DNA of 11,937 nt from DAOTVD01 sp034437075 (GTDB lineage Bacteria > Chloroflexota > Anaerolineae > Aggregatilineales > J027), in assembly GCA_034437075.1 (NCBI GenBank), contig DAOTVD010000318.1, forward strand, positions 1 through 11,937, in the 5' to 3' direction. The notes below the pieces were generated by a model. That model ran no database searches. It worked only from the letters and a program-made list of their open reading frames with translations, and was not told where the DNA came from. This document shows positions 1 to 6,417 of the stretch, piece after piece; the stretch's first letter is position 1, and each line of letters opens with the position of its first letter. The translations under genes and the position numbers were made by a program.

Positions 1-1116
1 ACTATCCAGATTAACTGCCGCAATTTGTTCGTCATCCTCAAAGAACATTTCGTCAAAATCAAGGTCTTCTTCAGCGGCTGGTTCAGAAGCTTGGGGCGTG
101 TCATACGCCGGAGCGTCGTCGTCAGCCGACTGGCCAAAGTTCAGCCCAAACCCAGGGATTTCATCTGCTTGGTCGGCCAGTTCATCTAAAAAGTCTTCCG
201 GGGCCTGGCTACGGGTAGCCTGCCCACCAAAGAGCCTATCTGCCAGCGCATTACCCGGGGCTGGGGGCGGTGGTGTGGGCTGGGGCGTGGCCGGTGGCGC
301 TTCTTCGGGCGGTGTATGATAGCGCTGGATCGTCTCGGAGGGCGTATAGCCGGGCTCGTCAATGGTGACAGAATCCGGGTCAATTTCCGGAATATCGATA
401 TTAGCTTCGGTCGTGAAGCCCTCGGCATCAGCTCCGGCGCGCGCCGCGAGGCTTTCGAGCCATGCCATCGGATCAACGCCTTCGGGGATGCCCATTTCAT
501 CAGCGGGCGGTTGCGTGGCTTCTGGTGGCGTAGGCATCTGCGGCTCGGGAGATGGCGTGAATTCTTGGGGCGCGGGCTCCTCCGGCGGCATATGGTAGCG
601 CTGGATCGTCTCGGAAGGGGTGTAACCGGGTTCATCGATCACCACCGAATCGGGATCAATTTCGGCAATCTCAATATTGGCTTCAGTCGTAAACCCTTCG
701 CGGTTGGCGCCCTGACGAGCCGCGAGGCTTTCGAGCCACGCCATCGGATCGACGCCTTCAGGAATGCCCATCTCCATATCAGCAGAGGCGTTTGGCTGCG
801 GGGCGGGCATCGGCGGCTCAGGCGCAGGTGATGGGGGTGGCGCATCTTGAGCAGCGGGTATTTCGGACGTATCTTCCCCAAAGACTTCGTAAGGGGTGTA
901 GCCCGGTTCGTCAATCACCACTGAATCGGGGTCAATCTCTGGCACATCCAGGTCAGCGGCGGTCATAAATTCTTCTGATTTCGCCCCCTGACGCGCGGCC
1001 AGACTTTCTAGCCACGCCATGGGGTCTAACCCGCCCAGCGGATCATCATCCTCTGGGGGTGGGTTATTCGGTTGGTTGGGGTCGTAACCCTCAAAATTCG
1101 TGCTGCCATCACCCAT
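1..1116 (-). CDS. Acidic repeat protein with three 92-residue DPMAWLESLAAR units (partial, continues past left edge)
   Basis: I do not recognise a named family. The frame is open from ATG 1116 to base 1 (372 codons, no stop). ATG 1116 is the only plausible start because an in-frame TGA lies eight codons upstream; the ribosome site (GAGA, 6 nt away) is weak. Three units are centred on Trp35, Trp127 and Trp219, an exact 92-residue period. Each reads roughly DPMAWLESLAARQGA, then an EGFTTEANI-like stretch, then EIDPDSVVIDEPGYTP, with SETIQRYH ending units 2 and 3. Pro/Glu/Ala/Gln linkers separate them. After about residue 270 comes a variant motif (EDFLDELADQ) and a very acidic tail (EEDLDFDEMFFEDDEQ). 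No signal peptide or membrane segment is visible, so it is probably cytoplasmic. It follows the TPR/WL-motif gene by 52 bases, and both share aromatic-Leu motifs, suggesting a common partner. Role unknown. Confidence 0.85.
   Translation of the reverse strand, partial: MGDGSTNFEGYDPNQPNNPPPEDDDPLGGLDPMAWLESLAARQGAKSEEFMTAADLDVPEIDPDSVVIDEPGYTPYEVFGEDTSEIPAAQDAPPPSPAPEPPMPAPQPNASADMEMGIPEGVDPMAWLESLAARQGANREGFTTEANIEIAEIDPDSVVIDEPGYTPSETIQRYHMPPEEPAPQEFTPSPEPQMPTPPEATQPPADEMGIPEGVDPMAWLESLAARAGADAEGFTTEANIDIPEIDPDSVTIDEPGYTPSETIQRYHTPPEEAPPATPQPTPPPPAPGNALADRLFGGQATRSQAPEDFLDELADQADEIPGFGLNFGQSADDDAPAYDTPQASEPAAEEDLDFDEMFFEDDEQIAAVNLDS
316..495 (-). repeat. Repeat unit 3 of the 92-residue (276-bp) intragenic repeat
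   Basis: Residues 208-267 of the left-edge protein. Starts MGIPEGVDPMAWLESLAARA, continues to IDPDSVTIDEPGYTPSETIQ and ends RYH. DNA identity with unit 2 is high by eye, pointing to fairly recent duplication or ongoing homogenisation. Confidence 0.9.
592..771 (-). repeat. Repeat unit 2 of the 92-residue (276-bp) intragenic repeat
   Basis: Residues 116-175, starting MGIPEGVDPMAWLESLAARQ and ending ETIQRYH. It is offset exactly 276 bases from unit 3 (Trp codons at 736-738 and 460-462). Confidence 0.9.
880..1035 (-). repeat. Repeat unit 1 (diverged) of the 92-residue intragenic repeat
   Basis: Residues 28-79. It keeps LDPMAWLESLAARQGA and EIDPDSVVIDEPGYTP but ends YEVFGED instead of SETIQRYH, and has MTAADLDV where the others have TTEANIEI. 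It is the most diverged copy. The Trp codon at 1012-1014 keeps the 276-base register with unit 2. Confidence 0.85.
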
Positions 1117-1168
1117 AGCGTTCTCGCTTGACTCTAATCATGGTGTTTTTGAAGTTGTTCACGGCGCC

Positions 1169-3982
1169 TTAGCTATCACGCAACCAAGGTGGTGTAAAGC
1201 TCGGCTCCGCATTACCCGCATCATCTGAATCGCGTAGCCAGGCAGGGCGCACATCCAGAAAATCGTAGTTGAAACTAAAATCTCCTGTTGTTGATGTTTC
1301 AATCTCCCCGGCAGGCGAAACAAGATTATTATCGGGCATATCAGAGGCTTGTGCAAGCATCGTCTCATCTTCGCCGCTTGGTTCTGGCATAGGCGGCTCG
1401 GGCAGTTCGTCGCCCGTGAAAGCGGCCAACCAGCCTGGCACGTTTTCATCCGGTTCTTCTGGCGGCACATCGGCGATAGGTTGCGCTTCAGCCGCATTCT
1501 CAGCAAAAGACGCCGCATCCATTTCAGGTAAGTCAGGTGGTAACAGTGCGCCACTTGAAGCCGCCGAAGCCGCTTGCAGCCAATCGGGCAAGCTCTCATC
1601 TTGCTGTTGTTGCGACGTAGGTTGGGCCGCTTCGGTTTCTTCCCCAAAATCAAAAGCGGCATCCGTCGCTGGCATATCTTCAGCCAGACCACCTAACCAA
1701 TCGGGAATATCTGCTTCGTTAAGCGTATTGGTCAAGATGTCTTCGGCCTGGCCGCTGCTTATGGCGGATTCGGCGGCAGGTTCGCCCTCGTCTAAGCCGC
1801 CCATCCAATCGGGGATGTCGCCCCCGGGTTCGGCGGCGTCTATATCGCTCATCCAGTCAAAATCATCTTCTTGAGATGCGTCTTCACCCCGGGCAGCGGC
1901 AATCAGCGCGGCCACTTCGTCTTCTGAAGGCGGACGGGTCGCAGCCAAGATATCATCCAGGTCTTCATCTGTTGTTGTGCCGAGATCAAGCTGGAAATCG
2001 TCCACATCATCTTGATCCAGAAAACCCGTTAATCCGGTGCTGGTACGCTCGGGTTCGGCAGCGTCCTCTGGTGTTGAGTCACCAAACAGGTCATCAAAAT
2101 CTGGAAAACTGTCGTCATCATTTTCATTGGTGAAATCTAGTTCGGGCATCGTATCCCCCGTAGGTGGCGCATCCGCGTCGCCAAATAGATCATCAAAGTC
2201 ATCTGACGTTTGGGCTACCTCGCCTTCTAAGAAGTCGGTTAAGCTGGGGCTATCATCAGCGGCGGTCGATTGCATACTTGCAAATACTTCTTCTTCGAAT
2301 GTCTCTTGCAAGTCTTCATCTTCGGCCTCGTCCCAGGCTTCGAAATCGGACGTTTGAAACAAGCTCGTTAAACTCACCGCTTCAATCGTATTGGCATCAT
2401 CAGCGATAGTCTCTGACTGCTCGCTGGGCTGTGCATCATCAAAGTCCGACGAAGCAAATAGCCCAGTTAAGCGATGTTCTTCGTGCAACGGTTCGGGCAA
2501 GTCGTCTTCTGCAATGGTGCGTTGCAAGGCATCATCTGTTGACGGCGGTACCGAGTCGTCCTCATCGCCCAGACCACTTAACCAATCAGTCATGCCGGAC
2601 ATTTCACTTTCCGGTTGCGCTGTTGAGGCCGGAGCATCATCCGCCAATTCGGTGCCAAATAAATCATCCATAGCTGGCAAATCGAAGTTTTCATCTTCAT
2701 CGGACGGCATATCCGCTAACCCGGATAACCACTCGGGTTGCTCGCCCAATTCAGCGTCGTCGAACTCATCGGGCATGGATGGCATGAATGACTCATCTGG
2801 CGACGAAAGCCCATCTAAAAAGCCCGTAAAGCCTTCGGGGGTATAGCGCGCATCTTCCACGGGGGCTGGCAAGTTATCGGCTGGTTTCGGCTCTGTATAG
2901 TCATCTGCTTCAAAGCCCATATCATCGAATAGGTCTGGTAAATCTTGCTCGGCCTTTGGCGTTGAAGGAGGCGTGCGGTCTGCTTCGGCCTGTAAATCGG
3001 AAAACCAATCATCCAGGTCTGTCTCTGGCACATTTGTCGCTGCCCCAGCTTGGGCGGACAGTTCGCCGCCTGGCACAAACCAATCTGGCGCGTCCTCCGG
3101 CGCGGTGGCGCTCTCTTGATCGTTCGTGAATACTTTCGATGCATCACCCGATAAGGTGCCACTGAAATCATTCAGCCAATCGGGGGCGACGGTTGTTGTG
3201 CGCGACAGGGCTTCGGCTTGCCAATCCAAACGCGGTAACCGAAACGTGTCGGGGTCAACAACGTCTTGCTGGGCGATCATCTCGGCACCGGTGTAGGGGG
3301 CTAAATCACTAACCCTTTTAAGGAAGGGCTGTGCATTTTCGGGGCGCTTATTCGCCAGCCATAAATCGGCCATTACCTGGTTCGCTTCTAGGCAATCGGG
3401 CAGCTTTTCTAGCAAGGCCAGCGCCGTTTCGCCAGCTTCAGCCGTTTGCTGGTTATCATACAAGGCGTGCATTAACATCAATTGCATATCGGGTCGCTCA
3501 GCGTGCACGGCTAATGCTTGCCGCAGTTCTGCAATAGCTTGTTCGTAATGTTGGCCATTTAGATATTGCTGAGCCAACGCGGCCCGCGTGAGTTGGATGC
3601 GCTCGATGTCGTGGCCATCGCGTTCACGATACAAACGCCGTAATTCATTCACAGTCGCTGTATTGCCCGGAAACGCTTCAAAGATGCGCTCGGCATGCCA
3701 GATCGCACCATCCATATCCGCCTCGATTTCAGCGACCTGGCTCAAGCCCTGGTGCGCGGTATAGTCACGCGGCACGGCACTCAGGATACGGCGAAAGACC
3801 TCGGCGGCCTCGGTATGTCGGTTAAGCTGCAATAGCGCGCTGCCTAACAGGCGATAGGTATCTAATTCTTTGGGGAAGTGCTTCAGAATATGATGGCAAT
3901 GCCCGACAACTTCGTCAAAGACTTCGCGTTTGTATAGTTTGTTAATTTCTTCGTGATAGCTCTTTAAGGCAATGGTTGACAT
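1169..3982 (-). CDS. TPR protein with long acidic disordered tail carrying about 20 Trp/Phe-Leu motifs
   Basis: 937 residues, ATG start, TAA stop. Residues 9-230 form about six TPR-like helical hairpins (for example LLGSALLQLNRHTEAAEVF and ALAQQYLNGQHYEQAIAEL), a protein-protein interaction fold. From about residue 260 to the C-terminus the sequence is dominated by Asp, Glu, Ser, Pro and Ala and looks disordered. Spaced through it are recurring motifs: PDWLNDF (Trp269), DDWFSDL, PEWLSGL, TDWLSGL, TGFLDGL, TGFLDQD, FDDLFGD (twice), FDWMSDI, PDWMGGL, PDWLGGL, PDWLQAA, PGWLAAF, PAWLRDS and a terminal PPWLRDS. No membrane segment, signal peptide or enzyme motif is visible. The TPR part and the regularly placed motifs suggest a scaffold that docks many copies of one partner. 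It is probably co-transcribed with the downstream repeat protein. The ribosome site upstream (GAG a few bases before ATG) is weak. Function unknown. Confidence 0.9.
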   Translation of the reverse strand: MSTIALKSYHEEINKLYKREVFDEVVGHCHHILKHFPKELDTYRLLGSALLQLNRHTEAAEVFRRILSAVPRDYTAHQGLSQVAEIEADMDGAIWHAERIFEAFPGNTATVNELRRLYRERDGHDIERIQLTRAALAQQYLNGQHYEQAIAELRQALAVHAERPDMQLMLMHALYDNQQTAEAGETALALLEKLPDCLEANQVMADLWLANKRPENAQPFLKRVSDLAPYTGAEMIAQQDVVDPDTFRLPRLDWQAEALSRTTTVAPDWLNDFSGTLSGDASKVFTNDQESATAPEDAPDWFVPGGELSAQAGAATNVPETDLDDWFSDLQAEADRTPPSTPKAEQDLPDLFDDMGFEADDYTEPKPADNLPAPVEDARYTPEGFTGFLDGLSSPDESFMPSMPDEFDDAELGEQPEWLSGLADMPSDEDENFDLPAMDDLFGTELADDAPASTAQPESEMSGMTDWLSGLGDEDDSVPPSTDDALQRTIAEDDLPEPLHEEHRLTGLFASSDFDDAQPSEQSETIADDANTIEAVSLTSLFQTSDFEAWDEAEDEDLQETFEEEVFASMQSTAADDSPSLTDFLEGEVAQTSDDFDDLFGDADAPPTGDTMPELDFTNENDDDSFPDFDDLFGDSTPEDAAEPERTSTGLTGFLDQDDVDDFQLDLGTTTDEDLDDILAATRPPSEDEVAALIAAARGEDASQEDDFDWMSDIDAAEPGGDIPDWMGGLDEGEPAAESAISSGQAEDILTNTLNEADIPDWLGGLAEDMPATDAAFDFGEETEAAQPTSQQQQDESLPDWLQAASAASSGALLPPDLPEMDAASFAENAAEAQPIADVPPEEPDENVPGWLAAFTGDELPEPPMPEPSGEDETMLAQASDMPDNNLVSPAGEIETSTTGDFSFNYDFLDVRPAWLRDSDDAGNAEPSFTPPWLRDS

Positions 3983-4036
3983 GAGGTCTCAATCAATATT
4001 GGTCGGGCCAATTGTGTAGAATGTACGTCAATTTTC

Positions 4037-4065
4037 ATTATGCAATACGCCCCAATGAAGTGCAA
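4037..4065 (-). promoter_or_regulatory. Candidate promoter for the TPR/WL-motif gene
   Basis: On the minus strand, TTGCAC (4060-4065) is followed after 17 bases by CATAAT (4037-4042), a 5/6 match to the -10 consensus with a poor -35. It would give a leader of about 50 bases before ATG 3982. Consensus reading only. Confidence 0.3.
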
Positions 4066-4186
4066 GCAAAATATATATACTGAGGGCGGCTGCTTCCAAC
4101 TTGGACTTAACAATTTGGGTGGTTATTAGGCGCAAACTATCTTGGCGCACCGCCATTCCCAAGTCATTACATTCATTAGGCTTGTT

Positions 4187-4363
4187 AGGCTTTTCCAAGC
4201 ATTTAACTATGCCGCTTGCTTTTGTCGAAAAGGATACCGGCTTGATTTTACCCCCCTCTAGCTCCCCCCGAATTCGGGGGGAGAACTTACTCGTGCGCAT
4301 AATAGCCCCTCCCTGAATTCGGGGAGGGGCTGGGGGGGGGTAATTATTTTTCTGGAAAAGCCT
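4187..4363. repeat. Palindromic MITE/REP-like intergenic element with 11-bp inverted ends
   Basis: Perfect 11-base inverted ends AGGCTTTTCCA (4187-4197) and TGGAAAAGCCT (4353-4363) enclose two GC-rich palindromes centred on GAATTC: a perfect one at 4262-4283 and a near-perfect one at 4304-4331 (one mismatch, 4314/4321). Outside these, C-runs (4251-4256) and G-runs (4332-4340) form another nested arm. No coding capacity is evident. The surrounding 3983-4450 region separates divergent genes, so these palindromes are unlikely to be transcription terminators. The architecture fits a non-autonomous mobile or dispersed repeat. No convincing target-site duplication was found: only GGCTT at 4179-4183 and 4366-4370, not immediately flanking. 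The rest of 4066-4186 holds only a short TTAGGCTT direct duplication (4176-4183, 4185-4192). Confidence 0.6.
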
Positions 4364-4409
4364 TGGGCTTGGGACACCAACCGCGCCGGAGATTTTCCGG
4401 TTCAAGGAC

Positions 4410-4415
4410 TATAAT
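4410..4415 (+). promoter_or_regulatory. Candidate -10 box of the F420 oxidoreductase gene
   Basis: A perfect TATAAT lies 35 bases upstream of ATG 4451. No good -35 hexamer sits at 16-18 bases, so activator dependence or a chance match are both possible. Confidence 0.35.
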
Positions 4416-4450
4416 TGGTCTATCGTTACAAGTTCAGGGAGTTATACCAC

Positions 4451-5341
4451 ATGCAGATTGGTCTACAGATCGTGTCGTTCAAATATCCAGGTGGAGCGAA
4501 TGCCATTGCATCCAAGCTGAAAGAGATCATCACTTTTGCCGAAGACGCCGGATTTTACAGCGCTTGGGTCATGGATCACTACTATCAGATACAAGGGTTA
4601 TTGGGCGAAACATACAACGATCCAATGCTGGAAGCCTACACCACGCTGGGTTTTTTGGCGGGGCTCACCCACAAGATTCGCTTGGGGGTGTTGGTGACCG
4701 GGGTGATCTATCGCCCGCCGGGGGTCTTGCTAAAGGCTGCCGCGACGCTAGATATTCTAGCGGAGGGGCGCACTTATTTAGGAATAGGCGCGGGGTGGTA
4801 CGCGGAAGAAGCCAACGGGTTTGGGATTCCCTACCCCACCACCAGCCAACGCTTTGAGCAATTAGAGGATACACTGCAAATGGCCCATACGCTCTGGTCA
4901 TCTGGCGAAGCGAGTAGCTTCAGCGGCACCCATGTCACCGCACCCAAGATGACCAATAATCCACCGCCGATCAGCACCCCTCATCCGCGTATTTTGGTGG
5001 GCGGCATGGGGCCACGTAAGACACTGCGTATGGTGGCGCAATACGCCGATGCCTGTAACCTGTTCGATGCCGGTGGCCCCGAACGTCAGCGCCAAGCGTT
5101 GGAAACGCTCAGGACGCACTGTGAAGCACTCGGGCGCGATTATGATGCGATTGAGAAGACTTCCTTAGGGACGGTACATTTCGCTATTGGCGAAGATACC
5201 CCCGCTGGGGTCATTGACCGCCTGCACCAATACGCCGAATTGGGCTTTACCCATGCGATCTTTAACTTTCAGGATGTGTATGACATGCAACATTTGCAGC
5301 GCTTTGCTGAGGAGGTTCTGCCAGCAGCGGCAGCGCTGTAG
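4451..5341 (+). CDS. LLM-class F420-dependent oxidoreductase (Rv1855c-like family)
   Basis: 296 residues, about the usual length for a luciferase-like (bacterial luciferase/F420 TIM-barrel) oxidoreductase. Hallmarks: an N-terminal strand MQIGLQI; a barrel segment SAWVMDHYY (the DH motif seen in many family members); TLGFLAGLTHKIRLGVLVTG; the conserved RPPGVLLKAAATLDILAEGR; GIGAGWYAEEANGFGIPYP, the strongest family signature; and late PRILVGGMGPRKTLRMVAQYAD. These parts resemble the Rv1855c-type subgroup. Such enzymes use cofactor F420 (some use FMN) to reduce or oxidise small organic substrates in the cytoplasm; the substrate cannot be told from sequence. ATG 4451 is preferred over an upstream TTG (4415) because AGGGAG lies 9 bases before it and the family N-terminus begins there. 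Neighbouring genes do not suggest a pathway. Confidence 0.9.
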   Translation: MQIGLQIVSFKYPGGANAIASKLKEIITFAEDAGFYSAWVMDHYYQIQGLLGETYNDPMLEAYTTLGFLAGLTHKIRLGVLVTGVIYRPPGVLLKAAATLDILAEGRTYLGIGAGWYAEEANGFGIPYPTTSQRFEQLEDTLQMAHTLWSSGEASSFSGTHVTAPKMTNNPPPISTPHPRILVGGMGPRKTLRMVAQYADACNLFDAGGPERQRQALETLRTHCEALGRDYDAIEKTSLGTVHFAIGEDTPAGVIDRLHQYAELGFTHAIFNFQDVYDMQHLQRFAEEVLPAAAAL

Positions 5342-5373
5342 GTGTGGGCAGTCCCCACGCAGCTAAGGCTTTT
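5342..5373 (+). terminator. Weak hairpin after the oxidoreductase gene, possible terminator
   Basis: GTGTGGG (5342-5348) pairs with CCCACGC (5354-5360) around a 5-base loop, with one G-T pair. A short TTTT (5370-5373) follows only after a 9-base gap, so intrinsic termination would be weak. Confidence 0.3.
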
Positions 5374-5585
5374 CTAGTGCAAACACGCTGCCATTCAGGG
5401 CAGGTTTTTTGCGCATTCATAAACCATACCCAGAGCCAAGTGCTTTTGACAACGCCTTGGTTCTTTTTGTTCTTATGGCAACGGTTGGGCAACCAGGTTT
5501 CATAAAAATTCATATCGTTTTCACAAACAAGGCCGCAAAAGAAGCGTATACTAGCAAGGAGGTACACAACAAGGATATACCTGAG

Positions 5586-6275
5586 ATGATAACTATTCTC
5601 ACCTCAACAAATGACCCACATCTCATCCGCTCCCTTCAAGATAATCTCGATCACCAAGGCATTCATTTGGTTGTCGTGGCCGACTATCACACCATTCAAG
5701 AGATATTGGTACACCAACATTTGGACGGCTTGGTCATTGATGTCACCCCATACCCACAAGACATGGAGCAAATCTGCCAGACCATCCGTCATATGCCCAG
5801 CCTAGCGGAAACACCGCTACTGCTCATCACGCCAGAGTTGGATGCTAGCCAAATAGCCCAGGTGCTAGATGCTGGAACTGATGATGTACTCCGTAAGCCC
5901 TTCGCCGAACAAGAATTGCTGGCCCGCCTCCGCGCCCTGCTGCGCTGGCATCAGGCACCCTCCCAGCAAACCGCGCAACTTGTTTTGGATGTCACCCGCC
6001 ACCGCGTGCAGGTGAATGACCGCGAAATCAACCTAACGCCCATCGAATTTCAGTTGCTTTATTTTTTGTGCAATAATCGGGATCGATACCTAAACGCCCA
6101 ACAAATCCTTGAAAGCATGTGGCCCCCCAACAGTATTTCTGGGGATACGGCCCTCGTCCGAAACCACATCCGCAACTTACGGCGCAAGTTGGAAAAAGAT
6201 GCCGACCGCCCGCAAATCCTCATCTCACGCTATGGGCAAGGTTATCTTATCCGAGCCTTAGTACAACAGTCCTAA
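5586..6275 (+). CDS. Orphan OmpR/PhoB-family response regulator with eroded receiver acidic pocket
   Basis: 229 residues: receiver-like domain (about 1-118) plus C-terminal winged-helix DNA-binding domain (about 128-226). Visible are the candidate phospho-acceptor Asp52 (GLVIDVTP), the switch Thr in LLITPEL, and the conserved Lys in VLRKPFAEQELLARLRALLR. The first-strand acidic pair, normally DD or ED, is TND (residues 8-10), so Mg2+ binding and phosphorylation may be impaired. The effector domain is typical: LTPIEFQLLYFL, RNHIRNLRRKLEKD and ISRYGQGYLIR. No histidine kinase is adjacent. ATG 5586 is chosen because the receiver fold begins there and AAGGAT lies 9 bases upstream; the in-frame ATG 5475 lacks a ribosome site. 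It probably binds DNA as a transcription regulator. The Tad genes starting 142 bases downstream are a plausible target (inference). Confidence 0.88.
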   Translation: MITILTSTNDPHLIRSLQDNLDHQGIHLVVVADYHTIQEILVHQHLDGLVIDVTPYPQDMEQICQTIRHMPSLAETPLLLITPELDASQIAQVLDAGTDDVLRKPFAEQELLARLRALLRWHQAPSQQTAQLVLDVTRHRVQVNDREINLTPIEFQLLYFLCNNRDRYLNAQQILESMWPPNSISGDTALVRNHIRNLRRKLEKDADRPQILISRYGQGYLIRALVQQS

Positions 6276-6320
6276 CGTTTTACGTCTTCACAAAACTTTA
6301 TCAATCTAAACAAAGCGACA

Positions 6321-6329
6321 TGGTATGAT
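6321..6329 (+). promoter_or_regulatory. Candidate extended -10 promoter of the tadE-tadG-tadE set
   Basis: TGGTATGAT matches the extended -10 pattern (TGn plus a 5/6 TATAAT). It lies between the regulator stop and the first tad-type gene, giving a leader of about 80 bases that includes the hairpin at 6330-6360. Confidence 0.35.
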
Positions 6330-6360
6330 CTAGGTAGTAAGCAAACCAAGCTTACCCTAG
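6330..6360 (+). promoter_or_regulatory. Imperfect inverted repeat ahead of the tad-type operon
   Basis: CTAGG (6330-6334) pairs with CCTAG (6356-6360) and TAAGC (6338-6342) with GCTTA (6350-6354), with a 3/1 internal bulge and 7-base loop. No T-run follows, so it is not an obvious terminator. It could be an operator near a start site or a leader hairpin. Confidence 0.35.
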
Positions 6361-6397
6361 TTCAGTATTGTTACAATCATTAGCGCATTCGGATACG

Positions 6398-6403
6398 TAT
6401 AAT
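6398..6403 (+). promoter_or_regulatory. Alternative -10 box close to the first tadE-like start
   Basis: A perfect TATAAT 14 bases before ATG 6418 would give a nearly leaderless transcript. No good -35 is present at 16-18 bases. It is either an alternative to the extended -10 at 6321-6329 or chance. Confidence 0.25.
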
Positions 6404-6417
6404 ATAGAGATACTTCC

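Noticed and set aside
98..914. Open frames on both strands over the left-edge repeats (plus-strand frames at 98-319, 316-831, 362-598; minus-strand frames at 186-635 and 639-914)
   Set aside because: They are shadows of the continuous minus-strand frame from 1116 to 1, which has coherent protein repeats and linker composition. The shadow products are Arg/Ser-rich without any motif.
1269..2846. Plus-strand Ser-rich open frames opposite the TPR gene
   Set aside because: The Ser-rich products are what the antisense strand of Asp/Glu-rich coding sequence yields. There are no ribosome sites and no family features.
4262..4331. GC-rich palindromes as bidirectional transcription terminators
   Set aside because: The flanking genes diverge from this region, so no transcript is expected to end here, and T-runs of terminator type are lacking.
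4028..4405. Short open frames on both strands across the intergenic palindromes
   Set aside because: They run through the GC-rich inverted repeats, lack ribosome sites and encode low-complexity Pro/Arg sequence.
5446..5476. TTGACA (5446-5451) as the regulator's promoter -35, with translation from ATG 5475
   Set aside because: The hexamer at 17 bases is GTTCTT; only a poor TCTTAT exists at 19. ATG 5475 has no ribosome site and would add 37 residues ahead of the receiver fold.
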